Shown here piece after piece: positions 37,312 to 46,936 of a stretch of 64,000 bases of DNA. The position numbers and the translations under genes are program-made. The notes below the pieces were generated by a model that saw only the letters and a list, made by a program, of their open reading frames with translations, had not been told where the DNA came from and searched no databases. Every line of letters begins with the position of its first letter. Positions within the stretch are counted from its first letter, which is position 1. This stretch comes from Pseudobacteriovorax antillogorgiicola (GTDB lineage Bacteria; Bdellovibrionota_B; Oligoflexia; Oligoflexales; Oligoflexaceae), in contig NZ_FWZT01000018.1 in NCBI RefSeq assembly GCF_900177345.1, forward strand, positions 103,052 through 167,051. The letters are read 5' to 3'.

Positions 37312-38010
37312 GTGCTTAAACTATCATCAGCAATGCTCATGGGAGCGTCCCTTATCTGTTCATCAGTCTTTGCTCAATCATCAGATCCAGTAGTCGAGGT
37401 GGTTGGAGCTAGTATCGAAGGCGGCGATTGTAAAGTTAAAGACGCTGAATTCAAGCCAGTTGTTGAAATCAACGGCAACGGAGCATCCGTTTCTTTTATT
37501 TTTTCAAACTACAAGTCTATTAGTACGGACATTGAAAATCCCTTCAGTACTTGTGATTTCAGAACGACCTTTAAGTTCCCAGATGGCATTACTGGATCTC
37601 TAACCCGAGTCGAGTATCGGGGTGTAGCGAGTGGGCAAGGGACCGAAGATCAAGTCAGTGTAGCCGGAATTACGCGCGAGTATTCATGGATTGGAAGCCG
37701 TGTTCGTGATGTTCGGTCGGATGTATTTGGTTTCGATGAGCGTCGCAATGCTCAAATCATACAATCTGAAGCGGAGGAAGTTGAGGCCCCCCAGTTCTTC
37801 AACCCTAGGTTTTTCGTTCTTGATGAAATCAAAAAGGCGGTTATTGCACCTTGCTTTTTTAACGAAAGAACATTGGTTTGGAATAGTACTCTATTTACTC
37901 AAGAGCCGTTCGATGCTCCAGACAACCTTATTCCAACCCAAATTGAGCTAACCTCAGTAGATGTTTCATCGGAGATCAAGTTCTTCGTCGAGTTTAAGGC
38001 CTGTAGCTAG
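37312..38010 (+). CDS. Exported DUF4360-like protein, second of three
   Basis: 232 residues from GTG 37312 with AGGAGA in front; signal peptide ending VFAQ. The Cys positions follow the family: GGDCKV, STCDFRTTFKFPDG, APCFFNERTLVW. A RVEYRGVASGQG segment matches the family's YRG motif. It lies 32 bp after the first copy. A perfect hairpin follows its stop, which may lower expression of the third copy. Confidence 0.78.
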   Translation: MLKLSSAMLMGASLICSSVFAQSSDPVVEVVGASIEGGDCKVKDAEFKPVVEINGNGASVSFIFSNYKSISTDIENPFSTCDFRTTFKFPDGITGSLTRVEYRGVASGQGTEDQVSVAGITREYSWIGSRVRDVRSDVFGFDERRNAQIIQSEAEEVEAPQFFNPRFFVLDEIKKAVIAPCFFNERTLVWNSTLFTQEPFDAPDNLIPTQIELTSVDVSSEIKFFVEFKACS

Positions 38011-38046
38011 GTTTAAATTAGCAATAGTGACAAGTATTTATGAACT

Positions 38047-38070
38047 CCAAGGGAGTTTCAACTCCCTTGG
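38047..38070. terminator. Perfect hairpin between second and third DUF4360-like genes
   Basis: CCAAGGGAGTT, loop TC, AACTCCCTTGG; an 11-bp stem on paper, with a few loop-closing pairs likely open. It lies 36 bp after the stop at 38010 and just before the SD of the gene at 38092, so it may terminate, attenuate or protect mRNA. Confidence 0.6.
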
Positions 38071-38091
38071 TGAAAAAATGAGGATATCCTT

Positions 38092-38730
38092 GTGTGGTCC
38101 ATTTCATTCTCACTAGTAATTGCCTTTTCTTGTATCCTGAGCTTTGGTCAGTTTGATTTCGCTAAAGCTTCAGAAAGATCATTTGAGTTAAAGGTTCAAG
38201 ATGTAAAGATCAAGGGGAAAGACTGTACTAACGAGTACAATAGTACTCTGATAAGTGAAGATGGACAGGTGTTTTCAGTCCTCTTTACTGGGTTCAAAGT
38301 TGCGAATCGTGATGCTGGCACCCGCGTGATGAAAAAGTGTCGCTTACGATACGAGATCCTAGCACCGGCCCAATGGTCTTTTGGGATCGTGTCGGCAGAA
38401 TTTCGTGGTTTCAGCATTGTGCGCGGGGACGCCTATGCTCGTCATCGAGCGACCTACGAAATCTTTGATAAAGGGAGCCGTGAGGATTCAGAGCGAGAAG
38501 AGCTATTCAACGTTCGTATAGATGAAGGTGTCGGTAACTATGCTCGATTTCACGATATTCCTCTAGATGAAGTTACATGGTCATCCTGTAATAGCGTGTC
38601 AAAAATCTTAATGATTCAAAGCTCCATTAGTGCAAGAGTTCAAGACTTTGGAGAGGCCTCAATAAGCGTGAATTCAATCGATGGATTCATCGCAAACTCA
38701 TTTGGTTTAGTTTGGAAGCCATGTTTGTAA
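38092..38730 (+). CDS. Exported DUF4360-like protein, third of three
   Basis: 212 residues from GTG 38092 (GAGGAT 7 bases upstream). Signal sequence SLVIAFSCILSFGQFDFAKA. It keeps the KGKDCT start, a KCRLRYEILAP centre, EFRGFSIVRGDAY and a late WSSCNSVSKILM followed by WKPC, matching the other two copies. The most diverged of the three. Function unknown; the likely place of action is the periplasm or cell surface. Confidence 0.72.
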   Translation: MWSISFSLVIAFSCILSFGQFDFAKASERSFELKVQDVKIKGKDCTNEYNSTLISEDGQVFSVLFTGFKVANRDAGTRVMKKCRLRYEILAPAQWSFGIVSAEFRGFSIVRGDAYARHRATYEIFDKGSREDSEREELFNVRIDEGVGNYARFHDIPLDEVTWSSCNSVSKILMIQSSISARVQDFGEASISVNSIDGFIANSFGLVWKPCL

Positions 38731-39070
38731 CTACATTGCACTTAGCTAGAGAGGTCATACCGCTCCTAAATACGTGTGAAAATCTATTCACATTGCTCGA
38801 CGAACAGTTTCGTTCTAAATGATGCTCGAATTAGCCTCCAATCATTTCCTTGGCCAGTTCGCATGCCGTTACGATTGGTCTTGACTTTGTTCTGGGTTTT
38901 TTTGGCCGTCGAAAAAGAGCCTACCTTTTACTTCCTCAAATCTAAAGCTATCGAGTCTGATGAAAGTCGATTCTTTGTGGAATCTGGTATCGAGTGGTGA
39001 TCATTTTAAAGAATTCTTTCAAATCTTGAACGACGCATCTTTGACGCGGATTCTACTTTTGGTCAATTCC

Positions 39071-39132
39071 TGCACCTTAGCTTGTCAGTCATCCACTCGT
39101 AGGTGAGGAAAAACTAAACACCCTAAGGTGCA
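39071..39132. repeat. 10-bp inverted repeat in intergenic gap
   Basis: TGCACCTTAG (39071-39080) and CTAAGGTGCA (39123-39132) are exact inverses around 42 bp, in the gap before the convergent phosphoesterase gene. They could be a terminator with a long loop or the ends of a small repeat. Confidence 0.35.
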
Positions 39133-39195
39133 GAAATAGAAAAATGGATCTTTGACGATTTTTCAAATATTGAGTAAATGCATCAAATCTTCGAT

Positions 39196-40434
39196 CTAAC
39201 GTACTATGGGTCCAACGGCACGGCCTTGCTTGATCTCAAATTCCTGCGAATTTGTTGGTGATAGTTTGATTTCACGAAGTCTTTTTTCACAGTATTCTTT
39301 CGGGAAATTATTGTACTGATTTGAATCATGCGTGTTGACTCCTAGGTCTGACGCTAAGACCATTCTGGTGTTGATCTTATGAGGCCGATCTTCCGAAATT
39401 TCAAAGATACGAACACCCCTTAGCCGATGCCTGTCGGCAGCAGAAAATCCATAGGTGCCAAATCCAGCACTTGCACCATAACCTAAAAGAATTCCAAAGT
39501 AGTTGCCATGATAGCTATTGATATGGTCATGCCCAACGAATACACCTTTCACATCACCTCGATCTACCATGGCACTAAAAAGTCCGCTATTGAAGGGGCC
39601 AGTACAAACACATTCGTTTCGTTCGCCAACTAAACTGTGCTTGTCTCGTTGCTTCCCTGGGTGAGTGGGGTAGCCATCAGGATAGACCCAGCCTGCATCG
39701 ATATCCCACATGTACTCGTGCTCCGGTAAGGGGATATGAAAGTACATAAGGCCAGGAATTTTTCGACCAGCGGATTTTTCAATTTTCTTAGATTCTGAAA
39801 CATACCATTGAACTTGATCGGAGCGAATCCAATCCCACTTGTTGTCATACTTCACAGACTCTTGATTGATACTTTGACCTGCGAAGGATGAAGGAGCGTA
39901 TCGACCCGAATCCAAAGTCCAGACTGCAAACGCTGGTTTGTCGCTATCAGACGACTTGATCAAGCTCACAGTTTCACCAGTGCCTGTCACAGAGTTGCCA
40001 TCATCTGTCTGATTTCGATTGCAAGAGTAGCTGCGATAGATCTGTAATTGTTGAGGCTCATAGATACCCGTTAGACCGGAGCTATCCTCATCGTGGTTGC
40101 CGAAAGCGACTAGGAACGGAACTCGGGCCTGTTCCACAGGGTGAATGACATTGTTAATTGCAACTCGCACATCCTCTGGAGTTATATCACCAGAGGCTAT
40201 GATATCACCGGTAAAAACTACTAAGTTGGGCTTCTCAGTAGTAATGGCCTTACTTATTAATTCCACGGTCCGGCTGTCAATACAGTGGTCATCCTGGGTG
40301 TCTGTGATTTGCATTATCTTGAAGGTACGATCCTTGCTAAATCTCAAGTCTCGCTCCAGGCATTGGTCGGCAAGCAAAGCTGATGAAAGGGTTAACGTGC
40401 CGATGAGGAATCCCATGGTTTGATAGATTCGCAT
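39196..40434 (-). CDS. Exported calcineurin-like metallophosphoesterase
   Basis: 412 residues with a signal peptide ending SSALLA. The dinuclear metal motifs appear in order: MQITDTQDD, VVFTGDIIASGD, VAFGNHDEDSSG, MYFHIPLPEHEYMW and VFVGHDHINSYHG. This places it in the calcineurin-like (purple-acid-phosphatase/Dcr2-like) superfamily, acting on extracellular phosphate esters. Two or more Cys (CNRNQ, NECVCTG) suggest disulphides. SD AGGAG. No neighbour points to a substrate. Confidence 0.88.
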   Translation of the reverse strand: MRIYQTMGFLIGTLTLSSALLADQCLERDLRFSKDRTFKIMQITDTQDDHCIDSRTVELISKAITTEKPNLVVFTGDIIASGDITPEDVRVAINNVIHPVEQARVPFLVAFGNHDEDSSGLTGIYEPQQLQIYRSYSCNRNQTDDGNSVTGTGETVSLIKSSDSDKPAFAVWTLDSGRYAPSSFAGQSINQESVKYDNKWDWIRSDQVQWYVSESKKIEKSAGRKIPGLMYFHIPLPEHEYMWDIDAGWVYPDGYPTHPGKQRDKHSLVGERNECVCTGPFNSGLFSAMVDRGDVKGVFVGHDHINSYHGNYFGILLGYGASAGFGTYGFSAADRHRLRGVRIFEISEDRPHKINTRMVLASDLGVNTHDSNQYNNFPKEYCEKRLREIKLSPTNSQEFEIKQGRAVGPIVR

Positions 40435-40630
40435 AGTATGCTCCTACATAAGAATCAATTGTAAAGAGTTCCCGTAGACACAAGCACAACGGGATCAATA
40501 AACGAGCAAGGACACATCAATTGCAGATTAAAAATTGGTGAGAAGTTTCGTTTTAACAGAAATCTTCACCTGATATGATTTTCCTGTTATTGTCTTGTTT
40601 GTAGGGAAATACTAGTAGGAGAATTATGGA

Positions 40631-41818
40631 ATGGCTGATAGCTCTGGGAGTCTCAAGCAACTAGTGAAATTGGCAATACAGCTGAAGGCCAGCGATATTC
40701 ATCTGGATTCTGGTCGACCATCGGCATTTCGAATTAATAATAAAATTGAATTTCATGGTTCTGTCATTAAAGCTGCAGTACTAAAGAATTCACTCCTTGA
40801 CTTGTTGGGTAACGAAAGATGGGCTTACTTGGTTCAGAATAAGTCGATTGATTGTTCGGAGAATATTTCAGGAGTTCGATGTCGTATTAATATTTTTTTC
40901 ACGTATCGAGGGGTGGGAGCTTCCATAAGGATTCTGTCTAGTCATGTACCTAGTTTAGCTTCATTAAACCTTCATCCAGTTTTTAAGACGATCTCTGATT
41001 TTGATCGAGGTTTAGTTTTAGTTTGTGGGCCGACTGGGTCGGGAAAATCTACCACTATCGCGGCACTAATTAATCAAATCAACCATAGCAAGCAGATGAA
41101 TGTTATCACCATTGAGAATCCTATCGAGTATATCTTTCAACCTAATCTCTCGCTGATTCGTCAGCGAGAGATCGGAATCAGTGTGAAAGACTTTCCAAGT
41201 GGCGTTCGTGATGCGCTACGGGAAGACCCTGATATGATGCTTGTTGGCGAGATTCGTGATGAAGAAACAGCAAGGGCGACGCTCAATGCTGCCGAAACGG
41301 GACATCTTGTCTTTACTACGATTCACTCAGCATCTGTCGTAGAGGCAATTTCGCGGCTTTCGGCAACATTTACTGAGGATTTTCAAAGTTTTGCCTTCGC
41401 TCAACTGGCCGATTGCTTGAAAGCAGTTGTTTGCCAGAGGCTTGTTGTGCACCCCAAATTTAAAATTCGAGTTCCTGTTTGCGAGGTCTTGATTCCAAAC
41501 TCGGCGACTAGGTCATTGTTGCTAGCAGGAAACCTGAAGTCGCTCCCCGACCACCTGATGACGAATCGTGATGGCGGGTGCTTAACCTTCGATTGGTATC
41601 AACAATGGCTAGACGGCTTAGCAAGTCTAGAACCTCTGCCTAAAACTGTAAGGAATGAACCAGTAAACGAGGTAGAAAGTCCAGATCGGGAGACTTGGAG
41701 TTTAGCAACCAAGGATCTAAAGCGTGAACATGTGGAACCTAAATCAAACGAGGGATATGAAATTGATGGTGACGCTGACGACCTTAACTCGATTATCGCT
41801 GATTTAGAAGGTAACTAA
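40631..41818 (+). CDS. PilT-like type IV pilus/secretion ATPase
   Basis: 395 residues, ATG 40631 with AGGAGA 8 bases before. A PAS-like N-terminal part (SDIHLDSGRPSAFRIN) precedes the motor core: Walker A GPTGSGKSTT (133-142), Asp box VITIENPIEYIF, Walker B LREDPDMMLVGEIRD and His box TGHLVFTTIHS. The region where PilT has AIRNLIREGK reads ATRSLLLAGNLK, and an acidic C-terminal tail of about 60 residues is added. It is a pilus retraction-type ATPase or a relative. No pilus genes are adjacent, so the gene is an orphan in this window. Confidence 0.88.
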   Translation: MADSSGSLKQLVKLAIQLKASDIHLDSGRPSAFRINNKIEFHGSVIKAAVLKNSLLDLLGNERWAYLVQNKSIDCSENISGVRCRINIFFTYRGVGASIRILSSHVPSLASLNLHPVFKTISDFDRGLVLVCGPTGSGKSTTIAALINQINHSKQMNVITIENPIEYIFQPNLSLIRQREIGISVKDFPSGVRDALREDPDMMLVGEIRDEETARATLNAAETGHLVFTTIHSASVVEAISRLSATFTEDFQSFAFAQLADCLKAVVCQRLVVHPKFKIRVPVCEVLIPNSATRSLLLAGNLKSLPDHLMTNRDGGCLTFDWYQQWLDGLASLEPLPKTVRNEPVNEVESPDRETWSLATKDLKREHVEPKSNEGYEIDGDADDLNSIIADLEGN

Positions 41819-42071
41819 CCCACGGCTAGCCTAACTACCTATCAATTGGTCGGGCAAGGCAAGTGTTTCGCTGATCAACAATTACCGAAGCACAGCGATA
41901 GTGATGTATGACTTGCTGATTGGTAGTTTAGATGCCCCAGCTCCAATCTGGAGTAGCAAAAAGTTTCATCGGAAAGTATGACTATAGGCTTGCTACGAAA
42001 CCAGCTCTAGCAATATCAGCTTGTTTCGCTAGTCTACCCTGTTCGTAGGTTTATCACAGAGGTGTCAAAAT

Positions 42072-42896
42072 ATGAAGAAAAAGAACGGCATTATAGCACT
42101 GTCACTATTAGGTACAGCAGTTCTGTCTTGTAGTCAGGACCCGGTTTATGTAGTGGAAGACCCGTCCATTAAGAAAGAGCGTGATCAGCTAGCTTCCGAA
42201 AAAGCCAGCCTTACTGAGTCTAACGAGACTCTTAAGAAGGAAGTCGATCAATTGAAGGCTGATGTTACCGAAGAGGATACTGCTGTTGCTGACTCGGTGA
42301 AGCGTCTGCTTGGCCTTTGGCAACTTCGCGATGGTGGAACCGAAGATCCGAAGCTTTGCTTCTATTATGATAAAACAACCAAAAGCTATCGCTATACCAG
42401 TAGTTTGAAAGTGAATTTGGAAGAGACCCCTGAGGGTAATGCTGGTGATCAAGCTACAGACCAATTCGCTGAGGGTAAAATTGAAGTGCTATGGCTTAAA
42501 GAAAAAACAATACCCTACTCTTACGATCGTGATGGAATTCGCGAAAGTGAGGATCTAGATCGATTGATGACAGTCTTTCGGGTAGAGAATGGAGAAAAAA
42601 AATCGGAAACGAGGTACCTGGCGGAGCTAGATCTTAGCCCCGGCAATAAACTCTTCGAGTTGAATCTTCCACTGGAGTCAGATTCAAGCTTCTTAAAAAA
42701 GCCGAAAGCCGACTTTGTTAATAACCTATTTGTTGGAAACAGTAGTGTTAATGCAGGTGAAGAACTATTTTTCGAGCCACTTCAGCTTGAAGGCCAGGCG
42801 CCGCAGGCTGAAAATGCAGCCGATTCTTCTAAGACTGAATTGGATCTTAAGCTAGAGAAAGGAAAGGCGTTATGCGAACCAAGCTCTTGGCGTTAG
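42072..42896 (+). CDS. Coiled-coil lipoprotein
   Basis: 274 residues. Signal sequence with lipobox AVLSC; GAGGTG before the ATG. Residues about 30-75 are a heptad-like coiled coil (KKERDQLASEKASLTESNE). The remainder is a beta-rich domain (LLGLWQLRDGGTEDPKLCFYYD) that resembles lipocalin-like surface lipoproteins only in a general way. The last 25 bases overlap the next gene, so the two are cotranscribed. Confidence 0.75.
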   Translation: MKKKNGIIALSLLGTAVLSCSQDPVYVVEDPSIKKERDQLASEKASLTESNETLKKEVDQLKADVTEEDTAVADSVKRLLGLWQLRDGGTEDPKLCFYYDKTTKSYRYTSSLKVNLEETPEGNAGDQATDQFAEGKIEVLWLKEKTIPYSYDRDGIRESEDLDRLMTVFRVENGEKKSETRYLAELDLSPGNKLFELNLPLESDSSFLKKPKADFVNNLFVGNSSVNAGEELFFEPLQLEGQAPQAENAADSSKTELDLKLEKGKALCEPSSWR

Positions 42897-43465
42897 TACT
42901 AAGCCTCTTTGCGTGTCAGGCCCACGCCAAGGTAAAGTACTTCAAAAGCCATTTTCTCAATGCCACCAGTCAGTCTGATATCGAGCTTCATAGATTCTAT
43001 ACCGTAGATGTTGAAGGTCGGCTCAAGACATGGCTAGCTCCTTCGATTGGCCTGAGCACTTACCTTACTGGCAATCAAACATTTTCCATTAAAGTAGGAA
43101 TCCAAGGCTTGCTAGCATCTTACGATCAAACAGAAAGCGAGCGCATGAATTATAAGCAGGTCAGCCCGCAGCTGGCTGTTGAATATCGTGGTATTAGCTT
43201 CTGGTATCCAAATCTAGTGGCAATGGGAACTTTTGGTTCAGGCAAGATGGATGATTTCAAGCTTGAAGATCGAGGAATGAAAGCAGAGCTGAAAAATATC
43301 ATACCGCTAAATGAACGATTTGCACTAAGTCTTAGCGTGGGAATGCATCGATTTAAAAGGTATTTCTTTGAGAAGCATGAAGATATTGATGCCTATGCTA
43401 GGCCGAAAGAATATAAAAAACGCTATGGATATATGACTTTTGGAGTCACCGCCTGGATTATTTAA
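42872..43465 (+). CDS. Exported small beta-barrel protein
   Basis: 197 residues with signal peptide ending CQAHA; GGAAAGG before the ATG. Alternating residues in several strands (WLAPSIGLSTYLTG, FSIKVGIQGLLASY, YGYMTFGVTAWII) and a C-terminal hydrophobic strand fit an outer-membrane barrel. It starts inside the lipoprotein gene and probably works with it. Family unknown. Confidence 0.7.
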   Translation: MRTKLLALVLSLFACQAHAKVKYFKSHFLNATSQSDIELHRFYTVDVEGRLKTWLAPSIGLSTYLTGNQTFSIKVGIQGLLASYDQTESERMNYKQVSPQLAVEYRGISFWYPNLVAMGTFGSGKMDDFKLEDRGMKAELKNIIPLNERFALSLSVGMHRFKRYFFEKHEDIDAYARPKEYKKRYGYMTFGVTAWII

Positions 43466-43482
43466 TCTCGACTCCCTCGACT

Positions 43483-43500
43483 CCCTCGGCTCGCCGGGGG
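43483..43500. terminator. GC-rich hairpin between convergent genes
   Basis: CCCTCGGC and GCCGGGGG can pair with one G-U around a tight loop, in the 35-bp gap between genes ending at 43465 and 43501. It is a plausible shared terminator. Confidence 0.45.
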
Positions 43501-45210
43501 CTATGAGTTGGTGGCTAGTATTCGATTTGTGAGAGGGATAAAGTAGTACATCAAGTACTCATCTATATGCCACATGTTCTCTTTAGGATCGTCCTCAAAA
43601 AATACTCCTGCACTAAGTATCATCAGATCAATGAGCCCCTTGGCAATATTGGGGTCTAATTTATCCTCTTGCTGCCGGGCATTCTTGTAGGTTGTAAGGA
43701 TTGCACTGTGAACTGCAAAATAGTTTAGGACAATTCTGGAGAATACATTTATCTGGAGTCTGTCTCCTTGGTTTTTATACACTAGGTTGCGATCGAAGAG
43801 TATGCTGCTCACATGGCTCGCAATCTCTAGCATCTCTGCTAGAGGAACACTTTCCACCCCATGTCGGTGCAAGTAGTTCTTCGTTTCTGTTTGCCTACTA
43901 CCAGAGCTACACCAGAGTCGAACAGGTTTTGCTGTCTGATGAAAGTAGAAACTTAGATCATTGACTAGTAGATCCATCTTTACGGGCATGTTTTTAAAAG
44001 CGCTGGAACTTTCCATGTGCTTAGCTAGATCGGGGTGCTGTTCGATAAACTTGTACTCGGTAATATCAGCAAGCATTTCGGCGAAAACTGGTGTCATGGC
44101 GATAGGGAGCTTATCTAGTGTCAGATCAATCAGAAAATCCCTAAACTTATCTCTATTCCATCCTTGTGTGAAGCAATCTAGCAGGTTTTTTTTCGATGAG
44201 GTTTTGATTTCATCGAAAGGCTGTGCAAAGGTAGCAATCTTCTGGTACATCTTCTCAAAGTCAAGGAGCGATGCTTGCCAGCCATGTCCCCAGACGTCGT
44301 GAAGCAGATACTTATCAACGACTTTTAAAGGAAGAACTGTAACCAGAGAATTGAGTTCTTCAGTGATGAGTGTTTCATTTATTCCTGTGAGAGAGGCGAT
44401 GTTGGAAATCATCTCTGGGTTCATCATCTCGCCCTTAATGAAGCCGAAAACTGGGAAATGGGAAAATTGGTCTTGCTTGAATGAGTTGAGTTTCTTGAAA
44501 AAATCTAATGTATCTCTCTGATCCTTCGGAGATAGTTTGTCAAAATTATCAAAGTCAGCGTTAAACGTCTTTTCATCAAAAGGGAGACAGAAAAACACTA
44601 GATTGCTAGTGACAACTAGTTTGATTTGCTCTTCGGGCAGTGGATGGTCACCGTATATATCTTTGAAAAGTTTTCCAGTTTGGGCTTGTTGGGGGTTCAA
44701 TTGATCCAGAGAATATAATTTACTCATTGCTTCAATAATTGATTTCTTTAACTTAGCATCCTGGGCATAGTACTTGTTCTCAAGAGAGATTTGCTTCAAG
44801 TCGTGCTCACTGAGCGAAGTTGCACTTAGAATTTTAGCGATGACTAATGATTTACTTTGCTCGCTGCTATCAAAATCAACTTGAAACTCATGGAGGCATT
44901 TCGATCCAAAATCATCATAGGTTAACTTGGAATCAAGAACGTAGTTGTTGTGATGTATCAGAATATCAATGCTTTTGGCAAGAACTCGCTCGAATGAAGA
45001 TAGCTCCTTATCATTGAGAGCGATCGGCTCAGGAAGAAAGCAGGCCCCCTCTACAATCCGATCGTGGAGTGATCTTACGGACGTCTCTGTGAGGTCATAG
45101 TTCTCTTTGACAGTAAGAAAGAATTTTTCGATGTCTCTGAGGAGGGGTTCATAGCTAGATGGGATACAGTCATCGAATATCCTTTTCCAGTTAAATTCAA
45201 CCTCAGTCAA
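43501..45210 (-). CDS. Large soluble protein of unknown function in TelA/AAA locus
   Basis: 569 residues, no signal peptide or membrane helix. Starts at TTG 45210, sharing four bases (TTGA) with the stop of the AAA+ gene, so it is translated from the same message. Mostly helical. The only notable motif is LLHDVWGHGWQASLLDFEKM near residue 300, with clustered His and acids that could bind metal. No family was recognised. Coupling to the AAA+ gene suggests it is a substrate or adaptor of that ATPase. Confidence 0.75.
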   Translation of the reverse strand: MTEVEFNWKRIFDDCIPSSYEPLLRDIEKFFLTVKENYDLTETSVRSLHDRIVEGACFLPEPIALNDKELSSFERVLAKSIDILIHHNNYVLDSKLTYDDFGSKCLHEFQVDFDSSEQSKSLVIAKILSATSLSEHDLKQISLENKYYAQDAKLKKSIIEAMSKLYSLDQLNPQQAQTGKLFKDIYGDHPLPEEQIKLVVTSNLVFFCLPFDEKTFNADFDNFDKLSPKDQRDTLDFFKKLNSFKQDQFSHFPVFGFIKGEMMNPEMISNIASLTGINETLITEELNSLVTVLPLKVVDKYLLHDVWGHGWQASLLDFEKMYQKIATFAQPFDEIKTSSKKNLLDCFTQGWNRDKFRDFLIDLTLDKLPIAMTPVFAEMLADITEYKFIEQHPDLAKHMESSSAFKNMPVKMDLLVNDLSFYFHQTAKPVRLWCSSGSRQTETKNYLHRHGVESVPLAEMLEIASHVSSILFDRNLVYKNQGDRLQINVFSRIVLNYFAVHSAILTTYKNARQQEDKLDPNIAKGLIDLMILSAGVFFEDDPKENMWHIDEYLMYYFIPLTNRILATNS

Positions 45211-46931
45211 TGGATGTCCTCGCTCTCGATGGTGTTGAGAGTTTCGTGATTCAACTTAGAAATATCCCCAAGGGTACTTAGTCGCGATGCATGGTTGCGA
45301 TAGGACTTTTCCAGTAAATTACGAACGTCTCGAGCATTCCCAAATTCTTCCTTACCTCTATTTAAGTCTACTATATCCAATAGCTTATTAGTAGCGTCTG
45401 GGGCTAGAACAAAGCCTTCATTTTTAGCTAAGAGTTCAGCAATCTGGGAAAGCTCCCTACGACTATAGTTAGGGAAGTTTATGTGTAAGGGAAATCGACT
45501 GGGAAGGCCCGGATTGGAGCTTAGAAATGTAGCCATCTCTGTCGGGTAACCAGCAAGAATGACAACTAGGTCGCCGCGATGGTCTTCCATGTTCTTTAAT
45601 ATGGTGTCAATGGCTTCTTGGCCATAGCTATCCTTACCGTCTCCGCGATACAAGGTGTAGGCTTCGTCAACGAAAAGAATGCCCCCCAATGCTTCTTCCA
45701 CTTTTTTCTTGGTCTTGACCGCTGTTTGACCAATATACTCACCAACAAGTTGGGCCCGTTCAACTTCAACGAGATGGCCAGTGCGGAGATAGCCAATGTC
45801 GCTTAAGATAGCTCCTACCAGTCGAGCAACAGTCGTTTTACCAGTGCCTGGAAAACCAGTAAAGACCATATGGAGCGATGGCTTCTTGCCACCTTTCTTT
45901 CGTAGTAGAGATATCTTCATGTATTGGGAAAGCTTCAGCAGTTCATTTTTAACACTTTCCAAGCCGATCAAGCGGTAGAGCGCATCAAAAGGGCCTTCTC
46001 TTTGCTCTTCAGATTTTTGGACTAAATCCTCATAGCGACCCTCATCGTTTGGGTCCATGGTTACGTCACTGTATATAATTTCATGTATCTCTTCGTCTTC
46101 CAGGAGGTTCAGGTCTTTTTTGCTTAAGCGCTGACTCTGTTGAAAAAGAACTCTATCTAGCGTTCGATGAATGTCATGAAAGTTGGCAAAACCCTTATGT
46201 TTTGATCTTGCAATCACTTCATCGACGAGGGTTGTTTTGGCCTCAGGTTCAGAAAGTAGCTTATGATCGCTGAGCAGCCTATCTAAAATCTCAGCAATAG
46301 TCTTTGCCGAAAAATTTTCAAGCAGGATCTCGTGCCAGTGGCTCTTAGTAAGGGATAATTTCTGTTTTAAAACATCTAAACTGGGGCTGTTAGAAGTCAT
46401 CAGTATTGAAATGGGCTGGCCAGAGCTTGCATTTAGAATGTATCTCAACTTGTCTCTGTCAAGCTCATGGTCTAAAAGCTCATGAATATCCTCTATAATG
46501 ACAATATGCTGATTCCATGTGGCGAGGGATTGCTTGATACTTTTAGTGTCCAGTTGCCTGATATCAAAGTGAGTCAAGACTGTAAACTTAGAATAAGATA
46601 GCATTGGCATCAGATGCTGGGAGAGCCATTTAGCAAGTGTTGATTTACCTGTCCCGTCCTGCCCGAGAAGTGCCACACGAACGTCCTCTCCTTGTTCACC
46701 AGATCGCTTGGACTGAATCTTGAGGTGGTTTAGAAGGGATCTTGCCGAGGCTAGGGCTTGATCCTGGCCTAAAACCTCAGGGGCTTCAATCGTTTTGAGA
46801 ATTTCCGCTTTATCGAGTGGAACGCTCGCTGATTGATCCCTAACTGACGATGAAGTCGAATGGAGATCAAGTTTTGAAAGCGCTTTGGGACCAAAAAGCG
46901 TCAGGAGTGCATCGTCCCAATCGTTTGACAT
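45207..46931 (-). CDS. Two-ATPase AAA+ protein, CbxX/CfqX-type C-terminal domain
   Basis: 574 residues. An N-terminal ATPase (Walker A GQDGTGKST about 90, Walker B-like IVIIEDIHELL) is followed by a CbbX/CfqX-type AAA+ domain with Walker A GFPGTGKTT about 360, the pore region ERAQLVGEYIGQT, Walker B GILFVDEAYTL, sensor region ILAGYPTEM and the Arg in GLPSRFP. CbxX-type ATPases remodel protein complexes; the first domain is a more diverged AAA relative. Cytoplasmic. SD GAGGT. Coupled downstream to the 569-residue gene and 5 bp after the TelA gene. Confidence 0.85.
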   Translation of the reverse strand: MSNDWDDALLTLFGPKALSKLDLHSTSSSVRDQSASVPLDKAEILKTIEAPEVLGQDQALASARSLLNHLKIQSKRSGEQGEDVRVALLGQDGTGKSTLAKWLSQHLMPMLSYSKFTVLTHFDIRQLDTKSIKQSLATWNQHIVIIEDIHELLDHELDRDKLRYILNASSGQPISILMTSNSPSLDVLKQKLSLTKSHWHEILLENFSAKTIAEILDRLLSDHKLLSEPEAKTTLVDEVIARSKHKGFANFHDIHRTLDRVLFQQSQRLSKKDLNLLEDEEIHEIIYSDVTMDPNDEGRYEDLVQKSEEQREGPFDALYRLIGLESVKNELLKLSQYMKISLLRKKGGKKPSLHMVFTGFPGTGKTTVARLVGAILSDIGYLRTGHLVEVERAQLVGEYIGQTAVKTKKKVEEALGGILFVDEAYTLYRGDGKDSYGQEAIDTILKNMEDHRGDLVVILAGYPTEMATFLSSNPGLPSRFPLHINFPNYSRRELSQIAELLAKNEGFVLAPDATNKLLDIVDLNRGKEEFGNARDVRNLLEKSYRNHASRLSTLGDISKLNHETLNTIESEDIH

Positions 46932-46936
46932 TTTTT

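Noticed and set aside
38776..39000. 74-codon open frame after the third DUF4360-like gene
   Set aside because: GTG start without SD and no protein-like pattern beyond one hydrophobic stretch.
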